From assembly GCF_000331535.1 (NCBI RefSeq), contig NZ_AMZN01000010.1, positions 1-64,000 of the forward strand: a stretch of DNA of 64,000 nucleotides, given 5' to 3'. The stretch comes from Fulvivirga imtechensis AK7. Lineage in GTDB: Bacteria > Bacteroidota > Bacteroidia > Cytophagales > Cyclobacteriaceae. The notes beneath the pieces were generated by a model. The model was not told the origin of the DNA and did not search any database. It was given only the letters and a program-made list of their open reading frames with translations. This document shows, in pieces, positions 56,301 to 64,000 of the stretch (position 1 is the stretch's first letter; each line of letters begins with the position of its first letter). Made by a program: the position numbers and the translations under genes.

Positions 56301-59300
56301 AAAGCAGGTGAAAACAAATTCCATTTTTATGAATTAAATAACGACCAGTGGGTAGAAACCGCCAATGGTACTTATCAGCTAAATCCATCTCATAAACAGG
56401 AAACCAATAATACCCCTGATTTTGAAGGCACTATTCCTCCGGCAGCGCTGTATCAGCAACTACAAAGTCTGGGGCTCAACTATGGACCTGATTTTCAAGG
56501 AATAGCAAAGATTAAAACCGATGGCAACCACATTCTGGCCGCTGTCAGGGTGAAAGAAAACCTGAGGTATCACCTCAGCCAATATGGCTTTCACCCGGCA
56601 GTGCTGGATGCCTGTATGCAAACATTATTTACCACGCAAACCAATACTACTGACAAGGCTGCAACCACCTATCTTACAGGTATAGACACCCTTCAGATAC
56701 TTGGTTCAATAAGCTTTTGCGATGAGCTGTTGGTAAGCGCCGAGATCACCAGGCAGGAGACATCCGGTGGAGGTCAACTAATATCTCTAACTGCCAATGC
56801 CACTATTGCTGATGTCACAGGAAAGGTTTTGCTAAAGATCAAGGGCCTGAGCGGCAAGATCTTTAGAGTGGAAGACGCTCAGGAGGCTAAAGACAAGTGG
56901 TATCACCATATTAAATGGATACATGGACAACCTGAGTTAAAGGATAATTCGAGAAAATCGTGTTTAGTTGTAGCACCGGAAAGCACAGATGATATAACGC
57001 CCTTTTTATCAGCATTGAGAGAAGCAGGGCATGATCTCCACCTGACAAACACCCAGGAGGAAATAACTAATATTGATAACATTGATGAGATCATCTATTT
57101 TGATAATACCAGGGAGGATCCATCATCTACAAAACCAGCCCTGGATCTGATCCGGTTTCTACAGTGTCTGGAATCTAAAAAACTGTTGCGTTATCCAAAA
57201 TTAACAGTGATCACCCATGGCGCGTATTCGATCAAATCTGCTCATATCAATATGTCTACCGCACAGGTAATTGGGGTGAGCCGTGTGGCTGCCAATGAAC
57301 TATCGCAGTATGAATTACAAACAATCGATCTTAGCTATAATCCCAATGTTTTAGAGTTAAAGACACTGGCCCAATTGATTACCCAACGGCCTTCGGATGA
57401 AAAAGAAGTGGCCATTCGAAATGAAGAGGTATATTTTGCCCGTCTTGAGCATTATGAGCCGGAGCTTTGCTTTGATAAAAATACTTTCTCCGGATCAGGA
57501 TATCATCTGATCACCGGGTATAAGGGTATTGCCTTCACCGTTGTCGAGTGGATGTTTACCAGAGGTGCTCGCAACTTTTGCCTTCTAAGCAGAAGCAATA
57601 CTATGGACCGGGCGCTTGAAAGCAGGGTCAGGGCTTTGGTAAAACAGGGCGCCAGATTTAAAATCGTAGACTGCGATGTGTGTGACAGTAATAGTTTGAG
57701 TCAGGTGCTGGATACACTTGAAAATGAGGCCGGCCTTAAAAGCATTGTTCATGCAGCGGGCCTTATCAAGCCTGAGCAGATCACCGAACTGACAGCAGAG
57801 GAATTTGACAGAATAACAGGGCCAAAAGTTCAGGGCGCCTGGCACCTGCATCAGGCTAGTAAAAACTATCAACTCGACCACTTCATCATGTTTTCTTCTG
57901 CGTCCTGCCTGCTAGGCCTTAGCGGACAAGCCAGCTATGTTGCAGCCAATACTTTCTTAGATGCACTGGCAGCTTACCGTCAAAAGCAACATTTACCTGC
58001 TCTCAGTATCAACTGGGGGGTAATGACAGATGCCGGCATGGTGGCTTCCGCCAAAAATCTTGAGAAATTTGCCGAAGCCGAAGGATTTATTGCTACCGAA
58101 ATGCAAACCGCTGTCGAAGCTTTTGACAGTATATTCGATCGCTGCCCAGCCAATATGGGGGTGTTCAGGTTGGAAGCCGAAAAAACTGCCGAACATTTCC
58201 CGGCATTGGGCGCCAGCAACTATTTAAGTGCAATACTCCTTAAAAAAGAAACTACCGGGGAAGGCCAAAGCCTCATCAAAAGGTTAGAAAATGTTCCTAA
58301 TGCAGATGAATGGTTGAAAGCATTTGAGATTCACCTCAAAAAACTGACCGCCAGCATCATTAAAACTTCAGAAGATCAACTGTCCATCAGCATGAAATTT
58401 AAAAGCCTGGGGATAGACTCGCTGATGGCAGTACAGTTCAGAAATAAATTGGAAAAGGAACTCAATATAAAACTCTCTGTAGTTGACATCTGGGAACATC
58501 CCACTATTTCCGAATATGCTTCATTTTTAGTAGAGAAACTATTCAAGGTGAACGCCTATAAGGACAAAGCCCCATCAGAACCTGCCATCTCAGCATCCAT
58601 TAAAACTTCAGTCTGTACAACGCAACTGGTATGTTTTCATGATGCCGGTGGAAATGCCAGCCTATATGAAGGATGGGATGAAAAACTCAATGATGACATA
58701 CAACTGATCACCGTTGAGTTACCTGGCAGAGGGCAATCCTCTTCTTTAGAGCCATTCTTAGTGATGAAACATGCAATTCAAAAGATCACTGATGCACTTA
58801 TTGGCATTGTTGATCAGCCGGTCATTTTCTTTGGACACAGCATGGGCGGGCTGTTGGCCTTCGAGGTGATCCGCGAACTTAGACGAAGGAAGAAAAAGCT
58901 CCCTGTAACCCTGATTGTATCATCCACCCCGCAGTTGGGCTCCTATGACAGACGCCAGTTAGATCACACGATGGATGATAAAGTGCTTACCAGGCGCTTT
59001 CCTCACCTGAGCCAAAAGGCTATTGCTGATGATGAGCTTAGAAGTTTCCTCATACAATTACTTAGAAACGACCTGGCCCTCCTCGACAGCTATCAATATC
59101 AGTTTGAACCACCTGTGGATGTAGAGATCATAGGCATCCATGGCAAAAGTGATGAAACGGTCAGCAAAAAGCAGGTGGAGTTATGGAGCAATGAAACAAC
59201 AATGGGATTCAGGTTGGTACAACGTGATGGTGACCACCATTACCTGCGAGCTTGTACCGATTTCGTAACCCAGCTAATCAATAATGAAATGAATAATCGA

Positions 59301-59324
59301 TCACCAGAATACATAAACCGATGA
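53364..59324 (+). CDS. Single-module type I polyketide synthase (KS-AT-DH-KR-ACP-TE)
   Basis: A 1986-residue synthase. KS (about 5-425) has Cys172 in DTGCSSSL, His307 in EAHGTGT and His345. AT (about 525-830) has Ser619 in GHSMGE and His722 in VASH, close to the methylmalonyl form YASH and unlike malonyl HAFH, so specificity is open. DH (about 895-1170) has His922 in HxxxGxxxxP and Asp1082. The KR region (about 1180-1560) keeps Ser1512, Tyr1525 and Asn1529, but its nucleotide loop reads TGYKGIAF instead of TGGLGGLG, so activity is doubtful. ACP has Ser1686 in GIDSL. TE (about 1755-1975) has Ser1826 in GHSMG, Asp1930 and His1958. There is no ER and no methyltransferase domain. The product is unknown. 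The stop overlaps the next gene (ATGA). Confidence 0.95.
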   Translation: MFKQPIAIIGMSCRFPKVQSLQDFWNLLKNGEETIEEINRWDIQAYFNSDKSARDKTHQRHSSMLKHIDDFDPLFFNISPAEAAEMSPSQKLMMELVWECIENSNTAFDHISGKKVGVYVGNIWSDFEHLRKHKYAEVTSHSAVGQSANIIANRISFFYGFSGPSLVVDTGCSSSLVALHLACQSLWDGSTEQGIVGGINHMLDPDQNILLSKFGGLSARGKCSTFDENADGFVRGEGGGVLLLKRLSDAERDGDHIYAVIKGSAINNNGFNENLPATSVKGQMDVLEEAYRDSGIQPHEVHYVEAHGTGTQLGDPTESKALGTFFSKNRKKPLHVGSVKTNIGHLEGAAGMAGLIKTVLAINNNSLPKNLNFNKPNPKIDFNGLNLKVQAKHTPWPVVNGETRKAGINSFGWGGTNGHTVIEEYRPTKDRKSTRYKHHHQFVLPISARSEKALVDYARAYKHHLEFNINGIVDEFINVATAAALRRPRFEFGKLFAADGKLEMIEKLDSYIKDPDAAFSTLEKQKIVFVFPGQGSQWIGMGRELYKQEPVFRKMIDKCEAAFSKYCDWSLIAQLQADADTGRLDEINVIQPALFAMQVALARLWQSFGIEPDAVTGHSMGEVAAAYISGSISLSDAAKVICTRSSLMKTVSGKGGAMAVTELTVAEANEIIKKYRGLSVAVNNSPKSTVIAGDQSMIEALLEELAALGKFCKQVKVDVASHSEQMEPLKDSLAQAIKDLKPQKNTIALYSTVKNQEVSGETLTAAYWVNNLRNGVQFAGVMEELIKNEYNVFIEVSPHPVLTTSINECMEAFKGNGLVSGSLYRNKPETDELYSNFDLLYQQGLKVNWKKFYNDPIVPFVTLPPYPFQRATYSLTERKVSLHSKREGHLWIAKEVKLAQMNHVHFWEAQLGLDEFPFLKDHTVAGKVVLPGVAYVEMLHAAVAQLTGRQQLDINSLMFKSAIVLSNDEKTNIQLKIEDKAGENKFHFYELNNDQWVETANGTYQLNPSHKQETNNTPDFEGTIPPAALYQQLQSLGLNYGPDFQGIAKIKTDGNHILAAVRVKENLRYHLSQYGFHPAVLDACMQTLFTTQTNTTDKAATTYLTGIDTLQILGSISFCDELLVSAEITRQETSGGGQLISLTANATIADVTGKVLLKIKGLSGKIFRVEDAQEAKDKWYHHIKWIHGQPELKDNSRKSCLVVAPESTDDITPFLSALREAGHDLHLTNTQEEITNIDNIDEIIYFDNTREDPSSTKPALDLIRFLQCLESKKLLRYPKLTVITHGAYSIKSAHINMSTAQVIGVSRVAANELSQYELQTIDLSYNPNVLELKTLAQLITQRPSDEKEVAIRNEEVYFARLEHYEPELCFDKNTFSGSGYHLITGYKGIAFTVVEWMFTRGARNFCLLSRSNTMDRALESRVRALVKQGARFKIVDCDVCDSNSLSQVLDTLENEAGLKSIVHAAGLIKPEQITELTAEEFDRITGPKVQGAWHLHQASKNYQLDHFIMFSSASCLLGLSGQASYVAANTFLDALAAYRQKQHLPALSINWGVMTDAGMVASAKNLEKFAEAEGFIATEMQTAVEAFDSIFDRCPANMGVFRLEAEKTAEHFPALGASNYLSAILLKKETTGEGQSLIKRLENVPNADEWLKAFEIHLKKLTASIIKTSEDQLSISMKFKSLGIDSLMAVQFRNKLEKELNIKLSVVDIWEHPTISEYASFLVEKLFKVNAYKDKAPSEPAISASIKTSVCTTQLVCFHDAGGNASLYEGWDEKLNDDIQLITVELPGRGQSSSLEPFLVMKHAIQKITDALIGIVDQPVIFFGHSMGGLLAFEVIRELRRRKKKLPVTLIVSSTPQLGSYDRRQLDHTMDDKVLTRRFPHLSQKAIADDELRSFLIQLLRNDLALLDSYQYQFEPPVDVEIIGIHGKSDETVSKKQVELWSNETTMGFRLVQRDGDHHYLRACTDFVTQLINNEMNNRSPEYINR

Positions 59325-59779
59325 ATATGGAACTACAAGACGTTGTACCTAAAATAGCCAAAGATGTTATAGGCACCTGGAAACTGGTATCCTGGACGTT
59401 CAAAAATGAGCATGGAAAAGAAGTGAATTACTTCGGTACAAATCCGGCTGGAATACTCATGTACACAGAAAGCGGGTACATGAGCGTACATATCATGAAG
59501 GAAAACAGAACTAAGTTCAAAAGTGAAGGGATGTACGATGGCACCTCCGAAGAAATTACTGAAGCCTTCAAAACTTACTTCGCTTACTTCGGCAAGTTTA
59601 TAGAGAGTGCACCTGGTGTATTACGACATACTGTAGAAGGTGGCACCTTCCCCAACTGGCTTGGCAATGTCGAGGAAAGATATGGAAAGATCATGGGTAA
59701 TAAGCTTGTGCTTTCTACTCCACCGATACATACTGAAGGCCGTGACATTGTATTTGATGTTGTATGGCAAAGGGTATAG
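59321..59779 (+). CDS. Lipocalin-like protein coupled to the PKS
   Basis: A 152-residue protein matching the lipocalin_5 type. It has IGTWKLVSWTFKNEHGKEV near residues 17-35, YFGTNPAGILMYTESGYMSVHIM, then the FIESAPGVLRHTVEGGTFPNW segment and LVLSTPP near the end. It has no signal peptide, so it acts in the cytosol. Proteins of this type are often found beside PKS or terpene genes and may bind or cyclise a hydrophobic product. The start overlaps the PKS stop by four bases, so the two are translated together. Met3 is an alternative start. Confidence 0.85.
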   Translation: MNMELQDVVPKIAKDVIGTWKLVSWTFKNEHGKEVNYFGTNPAGILMYTESGYMSVHIMKENRTKFKSEGMYDGTSEEITEAFKTYFAYFGKFIESAPGVLRHTVEGGTFPNWLGNVEERYGKIMGNKLVLSTPPIHTEGRDIVFDVVWQRV

Positions 59780-60198
59780 TGATGAAGCGACACTTCCCTG
59801 AAGCGCTGATGTAATATATTGTTTGTTAGCCATAGAAGAAGGTCATATTAAAGCAATAAAATAGCCCAAAGGAAGATGTTATAAGCAAATTAATTTTATC
59901 AAAATACTGAATTACAGTCAATTGCAACAAAGTAATAAAATGCCACCAATTATATTACATCAACATTATTGATGCTGACATTAAAGTACTTTCAATTTTT
60001 GTAAATAGTAAATTACTAGTTCTCAACCTTTAAAACATTAATCACATGAAATGAAGCATAAACTCCAGGCATCTTAAATTACACCAGCCGCGATAGTCAA
60101 TCAGGACAGGCCCCGATAGTGATATAACGATCGGGAGGCGGGATGAAAAAAGTTTATTGCGAATTCCATGTGGCCATTGAAAATCAAATTATATACAC
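59780..60198. other. Gene-free spacer after the PKS pair
   Basis: This 419-bp AT-rich gap has one small hairpin (about 60110-60133, CCCGAT against ATCGGG) just before the next gene. No open frame or repeat of the families above is seen. Confidence 0.5.
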
Positions 60199-60612
60199 AT
60201 GAACCAAATAAGTGAAATCAAAGGAAAATCTCTTTTAAGAGAGAAGAATCTAGAGGTCACCTACGACCCTGACACCAACATTCTGTTTTGCCGTTGGATC
60301 GGCTTTCAGAATAAAGAGAAGATCATGACCAGTGGCAAAAAAATACTGGAGTTGTTTAAGCAGCAAAAGAATTGCGCCAAAATTCTCAATGACAATCGTG
60401 AAGTAACTGGTCCATGGCAGGATGCCGCCGAATGGACGGCTAAAGAGTGGTTTCCTCAAATGGAGAAGGCAGGTCTGAAACACTTTGCATGGATTTTTTC
60501 CGACAATATTTTTGCCGAATTATCGGCGAAGAGCGCTCAGCCAAGTTCCGATATCGTTACCACGTTCAAGTCATTCAATGAGGCCGTGGAATGGCTAAAT
60601 TCGAAGCCCTGA
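60199..60612 (+). CDS. SpoIIAA/STAS-like small protein
   Basis: A 137-residue cytosolic protein with the alternating beta-alpha pattern of SpoIIAA-like (STAS-related) proteins: LEVTYDPDTNILFCRWIGF, then a helix with a KKILELFKQ core, CAKILNDNREVTGPW, then KHFAWIFSDNIFAE and a last helix. In Bacteroidota many such short proteins are known, without defined roles. It is followed at once by a family 1 repeat, and it has no clear operon partner. Confidence 0.65.
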   Translation: MNQISEIKGKSLLREKNLEVTYDPDTNILFCRWIGFQNKEKIMTSGKKILELFKQQKNCAKILNDNREVTGPWQDAAEWTAKEWFPQMEKAGLKHFAWIFSDNIFAELSAKSAQPSSDIVTTFKSFNEAVEWLNSKP

Positions 60613-61050
60613 TTTAGTGTCTCTGAGAAAACGTCAATGTCGGCGTAACGCTTGCCCAAAAAATGGTGATCCCGACAGTGGTAACAGTTGTATGGGACTC
60701 CATTCATGGACTTCGCATCTGTGTGCCATAGCAATTTGGTGCCGCGCTTGACCTTGACGTTTTTCTTAAAGCCACCTGGAGTTTTCCTACAAGCACTAAC
60801 AAACCCCGTATTGATTGGTCATTCAAGAACAGGGGTATTTTTATATATACTATCGTTTTATTGGCACCTCATCCCCATAGGTTGTGATCCACCAGCCGTA
60901 AAGTAATTCCTAAACCTTGATGAACCCTTTGGCGTTGTTAGCCTGTGTCGAATGGCCCGGCATTATAAAAAGGGACAAATAATTTTCAAAACATTGTCTT
61001 AGAAATAAAACCCCCCTAACTTTAGGCTGGTTTTATTCATCTATACATCT
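60613..61050. other. Spacer with a family 1 repeat
   Basis: This 438-bp gap holds family 1 copy F (60617-60796) and about 250 bp that includes the promoter region of the next gene. No gene is called. Confidence 0.6.
60617..60796 (+). repeat. Family 1 MITE-like element, copy F (long form)
   Basis: A 180-bp copy beginning GTGTCTCTGAGAAAACG and ending TTTTCCTACAAGCAC. The centre has the CCCGACAGTGGTAACAGTTG variant also seen in copy C, plus about 20 extra bases. No matching target duplication. Several point changes suggest it is old. Confidence 0.8.
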
Positions 61051-61488
61051 ATGGAAATACTTCGACATGCACATTCCGGACTGCGTTGGCTGGTCTTACT
61101 TTCACTTATTATTGCCATTCTAAATGCAATAGGAAAAACAGGCGGGCAGAAAGCATTTACAGATAAAGATAAGAGGACCGGTCTTTTTGCGCTGATCTTC
61201 ACCCATCTCCAGCTTCTACTCGGCCTTGTGCTGTATTTTACCAGCCCGAAGGTAGTATTTTCCTCTGCAGCCATGAAATCCGATGTACTTAGGTTTTTCC
61301 TGGTGGAGCATTCGTTATTAATGCTTATCGCTGTAATATTGATCACTATAGGCTATAGTCGCTCAAAAAAGGCTCAGGAGCCAGGTAAAAAATTCAAATC
61401 CATACTGATATTTTACCTTTTAGGGTTACTACTTATACTAGTCGGCATACCCTGGCCGTTCATGGATTATGGGACATCCTGGTTCTAA
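61051..61488 (+). CDS. Four-helix membrane protein
   Basis: A 145-residue integral membrane protein with four hydrophobic segments (about 11-30, 48-66, 84-104, 115-135). The N-terminal HAHSGLRWLVLL and the loop His residues are of the type often labelled cytochrome b-like in Bacteroidota, but no haem ligand pair is certain. Function is unknown. It overlaps the macrodomain gene by 20 bases and is probably translated with it. Confidence 0.65.
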   Translation: MEILRHAHSGLRWLVLLSLIIAILNAIGKTGGQKAFTDKDKRTGLFALIFTHLQLLLGLVLYFTSPKVVFSSAAMKSDVLRFFLVEHSLLMLIAVILITIGYSRSKKAQEPGKKFKSILIFYLLGLLLILVGIPWPFMDYGTSWF

Positions 61489-62014
61489 CAATATCGGATC
61501 ACGGCTTGAGGTACAGCAGGGCGACATCACACAGCTACAGGTAGATGCCATTGTAAATGCAGCCAACAGCTCTCTGCTGGGAGGTGGCGGTGTAGATGGC
61601 GCCATACATCGTGCTGCCGGTCCGCGATTGAAAGAATATAATCGCACCCTAGGAGGCTGTGATACCGGTGATGCCAGGATCAGCCCTGGTTTTGACCTTC
61701 CCGCAAGACATGTGATCTCTACCGTGGGGCCCGTTTGGAAAGGGGGGCAGCAAAAGGAAGACGAACTACTAAAAAGCTGCTATAAACGTAGTTTGGAAAT
61801 AGCTGTACAAAACCATGTCCGCACTATAGCCTTTCCATGCATCAGTACCGGCATCTATGGTTTTCCATTTACAAGTGCAAGTAAGATCGCCGTTGATACT
61901 ATTTATACCTTCTTGCGGCAGAACGAAACGATAGAAAAGGTCATTTTAGTAGCGTTTTCAAATGAAGACTTTTACTCATTAAAAGAGATTGTCAGTAACC
62001 AACTTAAAAAATAG
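61469..62014 (+). CDS. Macrodomain ADP-ribosyl hydrolase
   Basis: A 181-residue macrodomain of the YmdB/MacroD type. The substrate loop VNAANSSLLGGGGVDGAIHRAAG (about 30-52) has the Asn and Gly-rich run that holds ADP-ribose, and FPCISTGIYGFP (about 121-132) is the second loop. Enzymes of this kind remove ADP-ribose from proteins or deacetylate O-acetyl-ADP-ribose. The first 15 residues lie in the overlap with the gene before, and a later start is possible but less consistent with the family. Confidence 0.93.
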   Translation: MGHPGSNNIGSRLEVQQGDITQLQVDAIVNAANSSLLGGGGVDGAIHRAAGPRLKEYNRTLGGCDTGDARISPGFDLPARHVISTVGPVWKGGQQKEDELLKSCYKRSLEIAVQNHVRTIAFPCISTGIYGFPFTSASKIAVDTIYTFLRQNETIEKVILVAFSNEDFYSLKEIVSNQLKK

Positions 62015-62157
62015 TCTATTTAGTCTTTTTTCTTACATCTCCCCGCTTATCAAATATGGCTATTTGTCTTTGTGGGGATTATTGCGCACATTACAACATT
62101 TTATTGCCCGGCTAAACCCAAACGCTACCGGGAGTCCTTTTACTTTTCATTGTTTAT

Positions 62158-63936
62158 ATGGTTGGCAAAATTGTAGTTATTGGAGATTCCTCGGAAGATT
62201 TTAGTTGTCTCAGGAATCAGCTAATGACCCTTGGATATGACCGTGAGGAAATTACCAATATCAGCTTTCAGGAGCTCGGCGACTTAATAGTTGTCGAGGC
62301 TGAAGAACTGGTGTTTTTGAGCCTATCACATACCAATCAACCTCCACTTGAAGTTTTTTCATACATCCAGGAACTGTTTTCTGAAAAACCAATCATTGTT
62401 CTTTCAGATAAAGAAGATCCGGGTATCAGCAAACAACTCATTAGCGTGGGCGCGCAAGACTACCTCGTAAAAGAAACTTATGATCAATTTTTGCTCAAAA
62501 AAGCCATACGATATGCCATTGAACGCAGATCTCTGCTCAAGCAGGTAGCTCATGCCAAAAATGACTATGAAAAGCTATTTCTACACCATCCTAATCCGAT
62601 GCTGGTCTTTGACAGAGATACACTTTGCTTTCTAAGGGTAAATCATGCTGCAACAGAACAATATGGATATTCAGAATCTGAATTCCTGAAACTTACACTT
62701 AAGGATATTCGCATCAGGGGAGACCACTCTAAATTAAATAGATTATATAAAAGCCTCATAAACAGTGAACGCCTTCATGACGTGGGCATATGGACACATA
62801 GAAAAAAGACAGGAGAAGAATTTTACGCCCACATATATTGGTTGCCAACAAAATTTGAAGGTCGTAAGGCTCAGTTGCTCGTTGCCATAGATGAAACTGA
62901 AACCATTGTAAATGCCGCAAGGAACGAGGAGCTCACAAAAGAAATAAAAGCCTATGCTGACCGCATTAACAGCATCCTTGAAAGTATAACCGATGGTTTT
63001 TTTGCTGTGGATAATGAATGGAAGTTCACCTATGTAAACAGGGTATTTGAAAAAACTTTCGCACGTAAAAGGGAAAATTTAATAGGCAAGAATGTATGGG
63101 AGGTTTTTCCTGCCAAATTTGGAGAAAAGATAGCCCCTCGATATGAAAGAGCCATGCGCACAAGAAAGCACTTCAACTTTGAAGAGTATTTTGACGCACT
63201 GGACATGTGGTTTTCGGTTTCCGTATACCCCTCGGAAGGCGGGCTGGCAGTATACATTCAGGATGTTACCAAATCACGGAAACTTAAGGAAAAGATCTTT
63301 AATGATCAGATCAACCTGAATGCCCTCATCAATAACACGGACGACCTGATATGGTCCATTGATAAAGATCTCAACCTCTTGTCGGCAAATGAAGCATACA
63401 AAAAAAGGATGCGGTCTTTTAGCCAGACAGAAATCAAAGAAGGCCGACCGGTTATTCTGAAAGATGCGGATAAAGAGCTTCAGGAAAAGTGGACAAGCCT
63501 GTATAAAAAGGCGCTGACAGGCCAGAGCTATAATATGGAAAGTGCTGCCAACACTACAGATGGAAGCATATTTTATACCGAAGTAAGCTTTAACCCTATA
63601 AGAAATCCACAACAAGAGGTAATCGGTGTTGGATGCTATGCCCGCGATATTACCGAAAGGAAAAAACACCAACTTATGATCGAGCACCACAACCGCTTAT
63701 TAGAAGATATCGCCTGGAAGCAATCTCACAAGATGCGCGGACCTGTGGCAAGCATACTGGGCATTATGCAGATCTTTGATTTCGATGACATGGATAATCC
63801 ATTTAACCATGAGCTACTTCAACATCTAAAAAACACTACAGAAAAACTCGATGCCATGATCAAGGATATAGTAAGCTCCACAGCAGCGCTCGATCATGAT
63901 ATTTTTAATGAAAACGGATCGGCAAACACCCTGTAG
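62158..63936 (+). CDS. PAS sensor with degenerate receiver and kinase-less His domain
   Basis: A 592-residue soluble signalling protein. Residues 1-130 look like a response-regulator receiver, but the phospho-acceptor position reads VFLSLSH, so Asp is replaced by Ser. The late Lys in YLVKE is kept. Three PAS domains follow (about 135-255, 280-375, 395-505). The end (about 510-592) is a dimerisation/His domain with WKQSHKMRGPVASILG and no ATPase domain after it. This kinase-less ending is common in Bacteroidota PAS proteins. It may pass phosphate from or to other proteins, or act by contact. It stands alone in its strand context. Confidence 0.85.
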   Translation: MVGKIVVIGDSSEDFSCLRNQLMTLGYDREEITNISFQELGDLIVVEAEELVFLSLSHTNQPPLEVFSYIQELFSEKPIIVLSDKEDPGISKQLISVGAQDYLVKETYDQFLLKKAIRYAIERRSLLKQVAHAKNDYEKLFLHHPNPMLVFDRDTLCFLRVNHAATEQYGYSESEFLKLTLKDIRIRGDHSKLNRLYKSLINSERLHDVGIWTHRKKTGEEFYAHIYWLPTKFEGRKAQLLVAIDETETIVNAARNEELTKEIKAYADRINSILESITDGFFAVDNEWKFTYVNRVFEKTFARKRENLIGKNVWEVFPAKFGEKIAPRYERAMRTRKHFNFEEYFDALDMWFSVSVYPSEGGLAVYIQDVTKSRKLKEKIFNDQINLNALINNTDDLIWSIDKDLNLLSANEAYKKRMRSFSQTEIKEGRPVILKDADKELQEKWTSLYKKALTGQSYNMESAANTTDGSIFYTEVSFNPIRNPQQEVIGVGCYARDITERKKHQLMIEHHNRLLEDIAWKQSHKMRGPVASILGIMQIFDFDDMDNPFNHELLQHLKNTTEKLDAMIKDIVSSTAALDHDIFNENGSANTL

Positions 63937-63971
63937 GTAGATTAACCGATAAAATTGTATCTTTAGACACT

Positions 63972-64000
63972 ATGAAAAATCTCCTGTTACTGATTGTCTG
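63972..64000 (+). CDS. Start of an exported protein (cut by window edge)
   Basis: ATG at 63972 opens MKNLLLLIV, the beginning of a signal-peptide-like sequence, and the window ends there. A -7-like TATCTTTA (63958-63965) lies just upstream. Nothing more can be said about the product. Confidence 0.4.

Noticed and set aside
55860-57480. An enoylreductase domain in the PKS
   Set aside because: The region between DH and KR holds only the structural half of KR. No ER nucleotide-binding motif was found.

Overview
The window looks like a chromosome segment from a member of the Bacteroidota, most likely the Cytophagales. The evidence is three secreted proteins ending in type IX secretion (T9SS) sorting domains, promoters of the Bacteroidota form TTG-N19/20-TAnnTTTG, families typical of this phylum (a CzcA-TolC fusion, PAS proteins ending in a kinase-less His domain, SpoIIAA-like and TerB-like small proteins), and few clear Shine-Dalgarno sequences. 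No rRNA, tRNA, CRISPR array, phage or full-length insertion sequence was recognised. The genus cannot be named from sequence alone.

Layout. 0.3-3.8 kb: ribosomal operon rplM-rpsI-rpsB-tsf with a readable promoter and two terminators, then an RluA-type pseudouridine synthase. 4-8 kb: a giant T9SS-exported sortilin/BNR protein. 8.7-13.6 kb: a tight six-gene operon made of an ECF sigma factor, an anti-sigma-like protein fused to a beta-barrel, a thioredoxin, ApbE, a DUF4266 lipoprotein with a Gly/Cys tail and a DUF3570 barrel. 13.8-17.4 kb: four overlapping genes (HD hydrolase, DPM1-like glycosyltransferase, doubled LAB_N membrane protein, ArnT-like transferase), probably an envelope-lipid glycosylation unit. 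17.7-24.1 kb: an AcrAB-TolC-like RND pump and a small exported protein. 24.3-27.3 kb: a two-component pair and a TerB-like protein. 27.9-34.2 kb: a divalent-metal (Czc-type) RND pump whose adaptor gene carries an in-frame mobile-repeat insertion. 34.3-42.1 kb: redox and stress genes, a multidomain chitinase, a Crp-like regulator and a methyltransferase. 42.4-52.4 kb: a cation/proton antiporter, a GH92 mannosidase, a secreted lipase, a MoxR/VWA pair and a universal stress protein. 53.4-59.8 kb: a free-standing single-module type I polyketide synthase coupled to a lipocalin-like protein. 60.2-64 kb: small proteins, a macrodomain and a PAS sensor with a dead receiver.

The intergenic spaces carry several families of small non-coding mobile repeats (MITE-like elements). 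Family 1 is about 141 bp, with six copies, and two copies have clean 6-bp target duplications. Family 2 is about 245 bp, with three copies and 7-8 bp duplications, and one copy is split by a further 303-bp inverted-repeat element. Family 3 is a 168-bp near-palindrome. One family 1 copy has landed inside the signal-peptide codons of the metal-efflux adaptor, adding exactly 49 codons and keeping the frame. The most interesting biosynthetic items are the PKS/lipocalin locus, the ApbE/DUF4266/DUF3570 operon and the glycosylation operon with its doubled LAB_N protein.
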